In this document: positions 1 to 7,677 of the stretch, one piece after another
Numbering within the stretch: the first letter of the stretch is position 1
Layout: the number at the start of each line of letters is the position of its first letter
Source: Bacteroidota bacterium
GTDB lineage: Bacteria; Bacteroidota; Bacteroidia; Chitinophagales; Chitinophagaceae
Assembly (NCBI GenBank): GCA_018267795.1
Contig: JAFDXS010000005.1
Span: 1-18,555 of the forward strand
Length of the DNA: 18,555 nt
Direction: 5' to 3'
The notes under the pieces: generated by a model
The model's input: only the letters and a program-made list of their open reading frames with translations
Database searches by the model: none
Told to the model about the DNA's origin: nothing
Program-made: the position numbers and the translations under genes

Positions 1-1
1 G

Positions 2-523
2 GTGCAGTACTATACCCTTACTTTCACCCGTAGCGGCGCGCACGCCGATATTCGCGATTTCATGAGCAGCACCACCATCATTCAATCCCTGGCAAATATG
101 CTGGTAAAGGAAAAACTGGTGCAAAACGGTAAAGTGAATGATGCAGAAGTGAAAAGGTATATCGATGCAAATCTTGGGTTTTCCACTACCACCTATGGCG
201 ATAGTACCCAAAAAGAACTGGCCGATAATACAAAAAGTGAATATGATACCCTTACAGGAACTATTTCCATGCGCGAGGGTTTTATTTATTACAATCAGCA
301 ATCTATCGGTACCTACCAAAAAACAGATATAGATACAGACCTTGTTTTAGTACAGGTATATGCGCCTAATCGTCAAAAGGTAGCTGAAGTAACGCATGCT
401 GCCGGCGATGCCGACTGGGCCATCGTTACCGTAGTGGACCAGGAGCGCAAAACCCTGAAGTATGATGCTGACAAGCCACTGGAAAAACTTTTTATGTACC
501 TGTTAAAGAAAAAATATCTATAA
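2..523 (+). CDS. Hypothetical protein, C-terminal part (5' end outside window)
   Basis: The open frame enters from the left edge and ends at a TAA at 521-523, so only the last 173 or so codons are visible. The GTG at base 2 is unlikely to be the true start, because the frame is open to the edge. I do not recognise the family. The visible part is soluble and mixed alpha/beta in character, with a helical stretch (about residues 20-60), an acidic middle, a valine-rich stretch near residues 113-120 and a basic end (LLKKKYL). No signal peptide, membrane segment or catalytic motif is visible. It lies upstream of the exporter in the same direction, separated by about 94 bases that contain a separate promoter-like element, so it is probably not part of that transcript. 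That it is real coding sequence is well supported; its function is unknown. Confidence 0.75.
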   Translation: MQYYTLTFTRSGAHADIRDFMSSTTIIQSLANMLVKEKLVQNGKVNDAEVKRYIDANLGFSTTTYGDSTQKELADNTKSEYDTLTGTISMREGFIYYNQQSIGTYQKTDIDTDLVLVQVYAPNRQKVAEVTHAAGDADWAIVTVVDQERKTLKYDADKPLEKLFMYLLKKKYL

Positions 524-587
524 GCACTTCACTATCTGCTATAGATGATGCATATTCCCGGGCTGATTGTCTAAGGCTTATATTTCG

Positions 588-595
588 TACTTTTG
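588..595 (+). promoter_or_regulatory. Bacteroidota -7 promoter element for the MMPL exporter
   Basis: TACTTTTG matches the Bacteroidota -7 consensus TAnnTTTG. A -33-like ATTG lies at 566-569 with an 18-base spacer. The expected transcription start is about four bases after the G, near 599, which leaves a leader of about 19 bases before the ATG at 618. This placement argues against the upstream in-frame TTG at 567 as the start codon. Confidence 0.6.
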
Positions 596-617
596 TCGCC
601 ACCTTTTTCTATTGTCC

Positions 618-3005
618 ATGTGGCATCGCATAGCCGCCTTCATCATTAAGTTTCGCATACTACTGCTCGTTCTTTTATTGGCAGCAACTGCTGTAATGGG
701 GTATTTCGCTTCAAAAGTTGAGCTCAGTTACGAATTTACCAACGCAGTACCTACTGATAATCAAAAGTATATAGATTATCAAAACTTCCGCAAACAATTC
801 GGTGAGGATGGCAATCTCATGGTGCTGGGTGTGCAAACAGATAAGTTTTTTACCAATCCTTTTTTCAATGACTATACAGTACTGGTAAAAAGAATCGAGA
901 AAATTAAATCGGTTGAAAATGTATTAAGTGTTCCTACCGCCATCACCTTGGTAAAAGATACAGCAGAGAAAAAACTTAATCCGGTACATATTGCAGGCAA
1001 TCCTCCTATTACAGATGTAGATAGCGTAAAGAGAGCATTCTTTAATCTTCCGTTTTATCGGGGCTCTTTATACAATCCGCAAACGAATGCTTACTTAATG
1101 GCTATCAGTATTAATAAGCAGGTGCTGAACTCTAAAAACCGTTCAACAGTAATAGGGGCTATTTTAAATGCTGCAGATTCGTTTGGCAATGCGCATAACA
1201 TTACCATGCATTATTCAGGCCTCCCGCTCATACGCACGGAAATGGCTAATAAGGTGCAGAAGGAAATGCGCATGTTCCTCATACTGTCATTTTTGCTTAC
1301 CGCCATTATACTTGCTTTGTTCTTCCGCTCTTTCATGACGGTGCTGGCTTCTATGCTGGTGGTAGGTATAGGTGTGGTATGGTCTGTAGGTACTATAGTA
1401 TTGCTGGGCTACAAGATTACATTGCTCACAGCGCTTATACCGCCGCTTATAGTGGTAATAGGCATCCCCAACTGCGTTTATTTTCTTAATAAATACCACT
1501 CAGAGTATCATAAGCACGGCAACAAAACTAAAGCGCTCATGCGTATGGTGGACAGGATGGGTATCGTTACTCTTTTCACCAACCTTACCGCAGCTATAGG
1601 TTTTGGCGTATTTTACTTTACCAAGAGCGTGTTGCTCAAAGAGTTTGGCCTGGTAGCAGGGCTCAATATCTTTGCAATGTTCTTTATATCGCTCATTTTC
1701 ATTCCTGCGCTATTCAGTTATCTGCCGCCGCCGAGGGGCCGCCATACACAATATCTTAGCAGTGGCTGGATAAATAGGTTGCTCACTGCCATTACCAATT
1801 GGGTGTTTGGGCATCGTGTATGGATATATGGTTTTACAATAGCTATTTGTGCGTTCTCTATTATAGGTATTATGCGTTTGCATAATGAAGCTCACATTGT
1901 AGATGACTTGCCAAAATCCGATAAAGTTTACCAGGATCTTGAATTCTTTGAGAATAATTTTCGGGGGGTAATGCCTTTGGAGATAATGATAGACACCAGG
2001 AAGAAGTATGGTGTTATGAAGTTGGATGTATTGCAAAATATGGATAGCCTTACTCGTTATCTCAAGCGTTTCCCGCAAATTGGTCAAACGCTTTCTATTA
2101 CTGACGGTATCAAATTTGTAAGGCAGGCGTATTATGATGGAGATAGCAGTTATTACGGTCTGCCTACAGACAATTATGATGCACTTTTCCTTCAGCCTTA
2201 CCTCAAGACGAAGGGTGATGCAAGTGCCAGCAACAACATGTTTACAAAGTTGCTCAAATCGTTTTTAGATAGTAATCGACAAAAAGTTCGTATTAGTGTA
2301 AATATGGCAGATATTGGTTCCAAACAATTACCAATATTAATGGATAGCATCCGCCCAAGGGCGTATCAGCTTTTCGATAGTAATAAATATACAATCACCT
2401 TTACCGGCACCAGCATAGTATTTCTTGAGGGCAGCCGTTTCATTATAAATAGCCTTAGAGATAGTCTTATACTGGCCTTCATTATCATATTTGGTTGTAT
2501 GCTGGCCTTGTTCCGCTCATGGCGCATATTGCTTATTTCAGTCGTAGTTAATATAGTTCCGCTGCTCATCACTGCAGGCATTATGGGCTGGATGGGTATC
2601 CGCATCAAGCCATCTACTGTGCTAGTATTTAGTGTAGCACTTGGCATCACTATAGATGTTACTATCCGTTTCCTGGTCAATTTCAAGCAAGAGCTTTCTT
2701 GGCATGATGATAGTATAGCCGCAACAGTAAGGCGCACCATACACGATACGGGCTTGAGTATCATATACACATCGCTCATCCTCATTGCAGGTTTTGGTGT
2801 CTTTATACTATCAGAGTTCGACGGTACTAAATCACTTGGCTATCTCACATCTATGACGCTGTTCCTGGCTATGGTTACCAACCTCACCTTGCAGCCGGCA
2901 TTACTGATGTGGATGGATAAAATTGTAGTAAAAAAGAATTCTTCGGCAGACTTTTTGCTGGATGATGAACCGGAGATAACTGACGAAGGTCAGCCTCAGG
3001 AATAG
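618..3005 (+). CDS. RND/MMPL family exporter (HAE3-like)
   Basis: This is an inner-membrane transporter of the RND superfamily, HAE3/MMPL branch, probably driven by the proton gradient and often exporting lipids or other hydrophobic molecules. From the ATG at 618 it has 795 residues in two repeated halves. The first half has one membrane segment near residues 5-29, a periplasmic domain to about 215 and a five-helix bundle to about 370. The second half repeats this, with helices near 400-420 and 611-770. The motif GITIDVTIRFL in the second half is the usual acidic helix-4 site. The matching place in the first half reads VIGIPNCVYFLNKYH and lacks an aspartate. The frame extends upstream to a TTG at 567, but a -7 promoter element lies inside that extension, so ATG 618 is preferred. 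A fatty acid hydroxylase gene follows with its own promoter. The substrate cannot be read from sequence. Confidence 0.9.
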   Translation: MWHRIAAFIIKFRILLLVLLLAATAVMGYFASKVELSYEFTNAVPTDNQKYIDYQNFRKQFGEDGNLMVLGVQTDKFFTNPFFNDYTVLVKRIEKIKSVENVLSVPTAITLVKDTAEKKLNPVHIAGNPPITDVDSVKRAFFNLPFYRGSLYNPQTNAYLMAISINKQVLNSKNRSTVIGAILNAADSFGNAHNITMHYSGLPLIRTEMANKVQKEMRMFLILSFLLTAIILALFFRSFMTVLASMLVVGIGVVWSVGTIVLLGYKITLLTALIPPLIVVIGIPNCVYFLNKYHSEYHKHGNKTKALMRMVDRMGIVTLFTNLTAAIGFGVFYFTKSVLLKEFGLVAGLNIFAMFFISLIFIPALFSYLPPPRGRHTQYLSSGWINRLLTAITNWVFGHRVWIYGFTIAICAFSIIGIMRLHNEAHIVDDLPKSDKVYQDLEFFENNFRGVMPLEIMIDTRKKYGVMKLDVLQNMDSLTRYLKRFPQIGQTLSITDGIKFVRQAYYDGDSSYYGLPTDNYDALFLQPYLKTKGDASASNNMFTKLLKSFLDSNRQKVRISVNMADIGSKQLPILMDSIRPRAYQLFDSNKYTITFTGTSIVFLEGSRFIINSLRDSLILAFIIIFGCMLALFRSWRILLISVVVNIVPLLITAGIMGWMGIRIKPSTVLVFSVALGITIDVTIRFLVNFKQELSWHDDSIAATVRRTIHDTGLSIIYTSLILIAGFGVFILSEFDGTKSLGYLTSMTLFLAMVTNLTLQPALLMWMDKIVVKKNSSADFLLDDEPEITDEGQPQE

Positions 3006-3014
3006 GCTATTTTT

Positions 3015-3022
3015 TATTTTTG
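3015..3022 (+). promoter_or_regulatory. Bacteroidota -7 promoter element for the fatty acid hydroxylase
   Basis: TATTTTTG matches TAnnTTTG and ends 20 bases before the ATG at 3043, giving an expected leader of about 17 bases. No clear -33 TTG is seen at the usual distance. It lies just after the exporter's stop codon, so the hydroxylase can be transcribed separately. Confidence 0.6.
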
Positions 3023-3042
3023 CATCACAAACAGAGTAGATT

Positions 3043-3660
3043 ATGCATTTCGATAAAATAAAGAATAAGGGGCAGGGCAGGTTGTTTCAGAGTGAGTTTA
3101 TGGAGACTATGACTAAAACGCACCCAATAGTCATATACAGCATGTATTTCCCTGTTATCATCTTCATGCTTTACTATGGCATTGCCTACAAGGGCATGGG
3201 TGGCTGGCATGAGGTATTACTCTTCATATTAGGTGCTCTTTTCTGGAGCCTGTTCGAATATATCATGCACCGCTACATCTTCCACATGATAGTGGAAAGC
3301 CCCCGTGCTAAAAAGTTTGTGTACACTATGCATGGCGTCCATCACGAATTTCCCCGCGACCAGGAACGTCTGTTCATGCCACCGGTACCAAGCATCATCG
3401 TAGCAAGTCTCATATTTTTCATTATGCATTCGCTCATGGGTATGCATTCATTGGCCTTCTTCCCCGGCTTCCTGTTTGGCTATCTTGTTTATGGTTCTAT
3501 GCATTTTGCCATACACGCTTTTGCACCACCAGCCTTCATGAAAGCGCTATGGCGCAATCACCACCTGCACCACTACAAGGTGCCTGAAAAAGGTTTTGGC
3601 GTAAGCTCAGTACTATGGGATGTGGTTTTCCGCACCGTACCCAGGAAAGAAGAAGCGTAA
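3043..3660 (+). CDS. Fatty acid hydroxylase / sterol desaturase family membrane protein
   Basis: This is a membrane-bound di-iron oxygenase of the fatty acid hydroxylase superfamily. Over 205 residues it has the family's histidine clusters: HRYIFH at 76-81, HGVHHEFPRD starting at 97, HFAIH at 154-158 and HHLHH at 173-177. The HGVHH..P.D form resembles fatty acid 2-hydroxylases (FA2H/Scs7), which hydroxylate the acyl chain of sphingolipids. Hydrophobic segments lie near residues 28-48, 56-75, 115-135 and 137-155. Many Chitinophagaceae and relatives make sphingolipids with hydroxylated chains, so an N-acyl 2-hydroxylase role is plausible but inferred. Carotenoid or sterol substrates are less likely alternatives. 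It has no cytochrome b5 domain, unlike the eukaryotic enzymes. It follows the exporter in the same direction after 37 bases. Confidence 0.88.
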   Translation: MHFDKIKNKGQGRLFQSEFMETMTKTHPIVIYSMYFPVIIFMLYYGIAYKGMGGWHEVLLFILGALFWSLFEYIMHRYIFHMIVESPRAKKFVYTMHGVHHEFPRDQERLFMPPVPSIIVASLIFFIMHSLMGMHSLAFFPGFLFGYLVYGSMHFAIHAFAPPAFMKALWRNHHLHHYKVPEKGFGVSSVLWDVVFRTVPRKEEA

Positions 3661-3704
3661 GAAAAAAATAATCATCATGGGTGTATTGTTATTAAGATTT
3701 TAGG

Positions 3705-3712
3705 TACTTTTA
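3705..3712 (+). promoter_or_regulatory. Possible -7 element and dyad upstream of the T9SS protein gene
   Basis: TACTTTTA differs from TAnnTTTG only at the last base. A TTG at 3686-3688 lies 16 bases upstream and the ATG follows at 3737. The element is embedded in an imperfect dyad (AGGTACTT TT AAGCACCT, about 3702-3719) that might be an operator or a weak hairpin. Confidence 0.35.
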
Positions 3713-3736
3713 AGCACCTTAAAAATTATACATCTT

Positions 3737-5506
3737 ATGAAAAAATTATTCTTAGGCATACTATGCCTTCTTTTCTGCATTTCTTTGTGCACAAATGCCC
3801 AAACCTTTAACAACAAGTATACTTACACTGATTTTAGTGGTACTGTTTTTGGTATACCGCGCGATCTTATTAGTTCTGGCGGCGGCACCATGGCTTTAGG
3901 GAAACTTACTACAAGCGCCCCGCCATACTACCCCAATTTCTTCTTGCAACAAACAAATGATTCCGGCACACTAATCACTCTTCTTACAGCATACTTCTAT
4001 AGCACCACAGGTACAACCGTAACACTGGAGGCACAGAAAGTTTTAAAAAATGTAAATGGTTATTATATAGTTGCCGGGTACATAGGCAGTTCAGTAAATA
4101 GTATCCCTACTAATCCTTTTGTTGCAAAAATCAACCCATCAGGCGCTGTTGTATGGGCCTACGGGTATAATACAAATACTAAACTGCCACCAAACAATTT
4201 TGTAGACACTGTCTCCCGCGTGTGTATAGTTGATAATGTAGATAGCCTTGGTAATCCTGTTTATATCGTTTCAGCGCCAAGTAATGAAAGTATTACCTCT
4301 GCCTTCCCATCAGATGCTTACATTAATATTTTCAAAATTGACGATAACGGAAATTTAGTGTGGAACTTTAAATACTTCCCTGCAGGCCGCTCAAGTGCAC
4401 CATATGCCACACTGAAGGAAGCGCCAAGCACTCTTATAAAAATATCAGATAATTCTTATTTTATTTCTGGCCGTCGTGACGAAATAGGCAGAACTGGAGC
4501 TGACAGTACTTCAATGTTCCTTATGATGTTTGATAATAATGGTAACATCACTAAGAGCTATAGAAAATTTGGGCTTAATAACTCAAGTTTAGAACTGCAG
4601 GATGCAGCTTTCTATTCAGATTCAATTTATATTGTTTATAAAATTAATAACCAAAGGCTTATTGCTAATCCACCATATGGTTTAATAGGAATAACTAATG
4701 TCGATTTAAATCTGACACACCTTTTTACCAAATATTATAACTATCCTGGGGCATCTTATCTGTACGGATCCAGCATAAAGGCGACTTCCGATAATCATTT
4801 CGTAATTGGATGTGTTGCAGAGGAAAATTCAGGAGCTACGCCCGCCAATGCCATTCTTAAGATTAGCCCTGATGGCACCCCCGTATTCTTTAAAAAATAT
4901 AATTGGTTAAGTCAAACGTCTACGAATCAAAGAAAATATATAGTACGTAAAGGAACATCACCATTCGAAACATATACGTTACTAAGTGATTTTAATAGTG
5001 GTTTTTCAAGTGTCAGATTATTGACAACAAATCAGAGCGGTGTTGCCTGCGGAGAATTAGACACTTTTATTAGTGCAACCAAAGTAGCTCCTTCACAAGT
5101 GATCATCTCATACACAAAAATGGGATATTTTGGCAAATTTACCGTCCCGCTTACCGCTGATTCACTTTTTTCAAATCCTACCCCTTGCGATACATCTAAT
5201 CCCGGACATAAATCACCTGACGCATATGTTATGGATAATAATGAATTAAAGGTTTATCCTACATTGTTTTATGAATCAGGTGCAAAAAAAGTATATTTTG
5301 AATTATATTCTAATGAGCGCTCCAGGATGACAGTACGCCTGTTTTCAATTGATGGAAGAAAATTGTTTGAGGGAAATCTTTCTGTGGCAATGGGAACAAA
5401 TAAAATTGCCTGCGATTTTCCGGCACTCCAACCCGGAAATTATTTTATTACTACTTCGGGTCAGGATGTTTCATTTAATAAGTTGACGCGGATAACTGTA
5501 CAATAA
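3737..5506 (+). CDS. Secreted protein with repeat domain and T9SS type A sorting domain
   Basis: This 589-residue protein starts with a clear signal peptide (about residues 1-21, cleavage after CTNA before Q22). It ends with a type IX secretion system type A sorting domain (about residues 503-589). That domain has the characteristic start LKVYPTLF, the middle LFSIDGRKLFEG and the later LQPGNYFI. T9SS cargo crosses the outer membrane and is usually released or anchored to surface lipopolysaccharide. The middle contains repeated strand pairs of the type KINPSGAVVWAYGYN, FKIDDNGNLVWNFKYF, MFDNNGNITKSYRKFG and KISPDGTPVFFKKY. Together these suggest a beta-propeller, as in delta-60-like repeats. 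No catalytic motif is visible, so the role is probably binding or structural. A strong terminator follows directly. The T9SS machinery itself is not in this window. Confidence 0.88.
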   Translation: MKKLFLGILCLLFCISLCTNAQTFNNKYTYTDFSGTVFGIPRDLISSGGGTMALGKLTTSAPPYYPNFFLQQTNDSGTLITLLTAYFYSTTGTTVTLEAQKVLKNVNGYYIVAGYIGSSVNSIPTNPFVAKINPSGAVVWAYGYNTNTKLPPNNFVDTVSRVCIVDNVDSLGNPVYIVSAPSNESITSAFPSDAYINIFKIDDNGNLVWNFKYFPAGRSSAPYATLKEAPSTLIKISDNSYFISGRRDEIGRTGADSTSMFLMMFDNNGNITKSYRKFGLNNSSLELQDAAFYSDSIYIVYKINNQRLIANPPYGLIGITNVDLNLTHLFTKYYNYPGASYLYGSSIKATSDNHFVIGCVAEENSGATPANAILKISPDGTPVFFKKYNWLSQTSTNQRKYIVRKGTSPFETYTLLSDFNSGFSSVRLLTTNQSGVACGELDTFISATKVAPSQVIISYTKMGYFGKFTVPLTADSLFSNPTPCDTSNPGHKSPDAYVMDNNELKVYPTLFYESGAKKVYFELYSNERSRMTVRLFSIDGRKLFEGNLSVAMGTNKIACDFPALQPGNYFITTSGQDVSFNKLTRITVQ

Positions 5507-5510
5507 GAGA

Positions 5511-5542
5511 AAAACGGGATGCTATAGCATCCCGTTTTTTTT
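5511..5542. terminator. Bidirectional intrinsic terminator between the T9SS gene and tRNA-Gly
   Basis: A perfect inverted repeat (ACGGGATGC TATA GCATCCCGT) is flanked by A-runs on the left and a run of eight T on the right. It begins a few bases after the stop codon at 5506. Because it is symmetric, it can also end the leftward tRNA transcript, whose 3' end is at 5548. Confidence 0.92.
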
Positions 5543-5547
5543 AAGCG

Positions 5548-5620
<73 letters not shown>

Positions 5621-5818
5621 TTTTTGCGATCACTAAGATAGGGAAATAATCATTTTCAGCATTGTGAGACAATATAGTATTGTTCTTCAAGGTTGGCATC
5701 CAAGCCTATCTGCACAATGAAACATTGAATTCAAAAATGTGCATATCTTTTTTTGGATTCGCCTCAGTGGCAATTGTACCTTGCATAGGTTATATTCTGC
5801 ACCAAAGAATATTACAAG

Positions 5819-5850
5819 CTCTTTGACATACTGTAAACCCAATATATAAC
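5819..5850 (+). promoter_or_regulatory. boxA-like antitermination motif or TTGACA-type promoter
   Basis: GCTCTTTGACATA at 5819-5831 closely resembles the boxA element of rRNA leaders (E. coli form TGCTCTTTAACA), where NusB/S10 binds nascent RNA. The same stretch also reads as TTGACA (5823-5828) with TATAAC (5845-5850) at a 16-base spacing, a sigma-70-style promoter. The two readings cannot be separated from sequence. No rRNA gene follows on this strand. Confidence 0.35.
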
Positions 5851-5917
5851 GCTAAATAAGTCTGCATTCATCTGCCCTTATATCATTCCAAAGACCCCTC
5901 CGAAATCCCTTGGAGAA

Positions 5918-5939
5918 AATTTCCGCCACACCGGAAATT
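5918..5939. repeat. Perfect 8-base inverted repeat (stem-loop)
   Basis: AATTTCCG, spacer CCACAC, CGGAAATT. The right arm is part of the 10-base sequence ACCGGAAATT, which recurs at 5993-6002. There is no long T-run on either side, so it is not an obvious terminator. Confidence 0.6.
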
Positions 5940-5987
5940 CTGCCTGAAAGCCTTACCTACATTACTTATTAATAAAAATCCTAACGG

Positions 5988-6009
5988 AAAAAACCGGAAA
6001 TTTACCGGT
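5988..6009 (-). terminator. Probable terminator of the pirin-to-Nudix cluster
   Basis: On the minus strand, 12 bases after the Nudix stop codon, ACCGG and CCGGT arms (spacer TAAATTT) are followed by a run of T (5993-5988). The stem is only five pairs, so strength is uncertain. Confidence 0.55.
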
Positions 6010-6021
6010 AAAAACAGGCAT

Positions 6022-6657
6022 TTATATAAGCTCCTGCAGCAATACTTCCAGTTCCGATATTATCATAGCGGTAGCGCCCCATATTATAGTGCCGTCTTCC
6101 AGCTCGTAGGCTTTTACTTGTCTTATCACACCAGGTACTGCGGGTGACACTACGTCCGTTACTGTTTTTCGGCTTTCATGCAGCAGTGTGCTTAGGGGCA
6201 CTTCCATTACATAGGCTACTTCCTGCTTGCTCAGGTTATATTGGGGCCGTTCTTTAGCATAGCCCACATACGGATAAACATTGAAATTGCTCACAGGTAT
6301 ATACAATGGTGTCAGCCCGCCTAGTATATCCACTTCGGCAGATAATATGCCTACTTCTTCCTGTGCTTCGCGCAGGGCCGTAGCCCGCAGGTCAGCATCA
6401 TATTGTTCCTGCCGCCCACCGGGAAAGCTCACCTGCCCGCTATGTGCCCCTTTATCTTCCATACGTTTCATCAGCAGCACATTCAGCTCTTCTTGAAAAT
6501 GGAATAGTAATACAAGCACAGCACTTGCCCGCGCATTTGCCGGCACCTCGTTAGGCATAGGCACCACGCGGGCTGCCATCCGCTCCTGTGCGCTCAGCCC
6601 CGGCAGTGGCTGCTGCAGGCGCTCACGTAGTTTATTTAATATATCTGCTGCTTCCAA
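6022..6657 (-). CDS. Nudix hydrolase, CoA pyrophosphatase (NudL-like)
   Basis: This 211-residue Nudix hydrolase is likely to cleave CoA or related nucleotide-diphosphate compounds to phosphopantetheine-type products and 3',5'-ADP. Residues 60-82 match the NudL/UPF0035 signature: NVLLMKR, then HSGQVSFPGG with the conserved G-Q-V-x-FPGG. The Nudix box core REAQEEVG is at 96-103. The N-terminal phrase LRERLQQPLPG is also typical. The start appears to be TTG at 6657-6655, because an in-frame TAA lies directly upstream and the next in-frame ATG (residue 27) would remove the family N-terminus. It begins seven bases after the ferredoxin-like gene stop, so it is almost certainly co-transcribed and last in its cluster. 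Other Nudix substrates remain possible. Confidence 0.87.
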   Translation of the reverse strand: MEAADILNKLRERLQQPLPGLSAQERMAARVVPMPNEVPANARASAVLVLLFHFQEELNVLLMKRMEDKGAHSGQVSFPGGRQEQYDADLRATALREAQEEVGILSAEVDILGGLTPLYIPVSNFNVYPYVGYAKERPQYNLSKQEVAYVMEVPLSTLLHESRKTVTDVVSPAVPGVIRQVKAYELEDGTIIWGATAMIISELEVLLQELI

Positions 6658-6664
6658 TTAGTTA

Positions 6665-6904
6665 TTATTGCTGGTCTGCTTCCGCATTTTTAAAGAAGCT
6701 CAATGCACCCGATGGGCACTGGGTCACTTGATTTATTATAGCGGCACTTTCTGCTCCATCTATCGTTATCCAGGGGCGTTTCTGGTAGTCAAATACCGTC
6801 GGCAGCCCCTTCCAGCATTTGGTAGCATGCTTGCATAGCTGTGGTTGCCATACTATGGTTATTTCGCCATTAGTATAGTGCTTCGTTGTTTGGTCTTCGC
6901 TCAT
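6665..6904 (-). CDS. Divergent 4Fe-4S mono-cluster protein, YjdI-like (Fer4_19)
   Basis: A small 79-residue protein of the divergent 4Fe-4S mono-cluster family, to which E. coli YjdI belongs. The visible family features are LCKHATKC (Cys24, His26, Cys30), then GLPTVFD, RPWI and CPSGAL (Cys63). Only three cysteines are present, as is common in this family, so a fourth ligand may be the histidine or be absent. It is probably a cytoplasmic electron carrier or Fe-S sensor; no partner is known from sequence. It starts five bases after the DUF1003 gene and ends seven bases before the Nudix gene, so all three form one unit. Confidence 0.88.
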   Translation of the reverse strand: MSEDQTTKHYTNGEITIVWQPQLCKHATKCWKGLPTVFDYQKRPWITIDGAESAAIINQVTQCPSGALSFFKNAEADQQ

Positions 6905-6909
6905 AGTAT

Positions 6910-7632
6910 TTATTCTTTGCCAGAGGTCGGCTGCATGGCATCCCAGCGTTGCTGCATTTGCTGCATAATGTCCAGTTGCAACTGAAACAACTCTGCTGTG
7001 TTTCTATGCTGGTGTATCAGCAGGTGGTCCAGCTTCTTATGCAATAGCCGCACCTCGGTTTCTGCCTTCAAATTTACCTTAAAATCGTATTCCGCACGCT
7101 CCCTGTCAGATTCCGATTGGCGGTTCTGGCTCATCATGATTACCGGTGCCTGCAAGGCCGCTATACAGGATAGCGCCAGGTTCAGCAATATAAAAGGATA
7201 TGGATCGAAGCCTTTGTTCCTCAGTAAAAATACATTTACACCCATCCATATTATTAGTATGGATACAAAAATGATGATAAATGTCCAGCTGCCACCAAAG
7301 GCAGCTATCTTATCTGCCAGGCGTTCAGCAAGGCTTATTGGCTTGTCAGATGGGTCATAGTTTATCGGCTGTAGTGCATCCTCTTCTTCAAAGCGCTCAC
7401 CTATCTTGCTTTTCAGGCTTTGGTGTTCCTTACTTTCTTCTTCCGATAGGCCATTTATATAGTCCCGTAGCAACCCTGTAAGTGCATTAAACGAAATGAA
7501 AGCCTCATCATCCATTTCATTCTCATTATCGGCCTGCTTTATATACTTACGCAATGAGGAGCGCAGGTCTTTTAATTGCAGACCTTGCCCCTCGTTATAG
7601 CTTTCGCCGCTTACAATACACTTACGTTGCAT
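6910..7632 (-). CDS. DUF1003 family membrane protein
   Basis: A 240-residue protein with a clear DUF1003 domain from about residue 100 to 205. The domain shows ADKIAAFGGSWTFII, two membrane segments (about 115-137 and 145-167) and the signature FDPYPFILLNL. It continues through APVIMMSQNRQ, the charged NLKAE and LHKKLD. The N-terminal 95 residues are soluble and charged, and start with CIVSGESYNEGQGL, a possible partial metal-knuckle sequence. The C-terminal tail is glutamine-rich and probably coiled-coil. The molecular function of DUF1003 is unknown. The ATG at 7632 lies 38 bases after the pirin stop and is the only good start. It sits between pirin and the ferredoxin-like gene in the same direction. 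Confidence 0.88.
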   Translation of the reverse strand: MQRKCIVSGESYNEGQGLQLKDLRSSLRKYIKQADNENEMDDEAFISFNALTGLLRDYINGLSEEESKEHQSLKSKIGERFEEEDALQPINYDPSDKPISLAERLADKIAAFGGSWTFIIIFVSILIIWMGVNVFLLRNKGFDPYPFILLNLALSCIAALQAPVIMMSQNRQSESDRERAEYDFKVNLKAETEVRLLHKKLDHLLIHQHRNTAELFQLQLDIMQQMQQRWDAMQPTSGKE

Positions 7633-7662
7633 GTATCCATCCGGATAAAAAGTATGCCATTA

Positions 7663-7677
7663 TGCATAACTTATGCA
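7663..7677. promoter_or_regulatory. Perfect palindrome at the pirin stop codon, possible internal operator
   Basis: TGCATAA C TTATGCA is a perfect 15-base dyad overlapping the pirin stop codon. On the minus strand it lies just upstream of TACTTTTT (7654-7647), which differs from TAnnTTTG at one base and is 15 bases before the DUF1003 ATG. This could be an internal promoter with an operator. The one-base centre makes an RNA hairpin unlikely. Confidence 0.35.

Larger units (their letters stand above)
5621..6021. other. Gene-free region with boxA-like motif and several inverted repeats
   Basis: I see no convincing protein gene in these 401 bases. They do hold several short structured elements. 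ACAATA TAG TATTGT at 5669-5683 and ATATTC/GAATAT at 5792-5812 are dyads. A boxA-like or promoter-like stretch lies at 5819-5850. AATTTCCG/CGGAAATT forms a stem-loop at 5918-5939. A 10-base direct repeat ACCGGAAATT occurs at 5930-5939 and 5993-6002, the second copy within a terminator-like hairpin. The density of symmetric elements suggests a regulatory region or a small RNA, but neither is shown. Confidence 0.5.

Noticed and set aside
5621..6021. CRISPR array or CRISPR leader
   Set aside because: The repeated elements are only 8-10 bases, not regularly spaced, and no cas gene is present.
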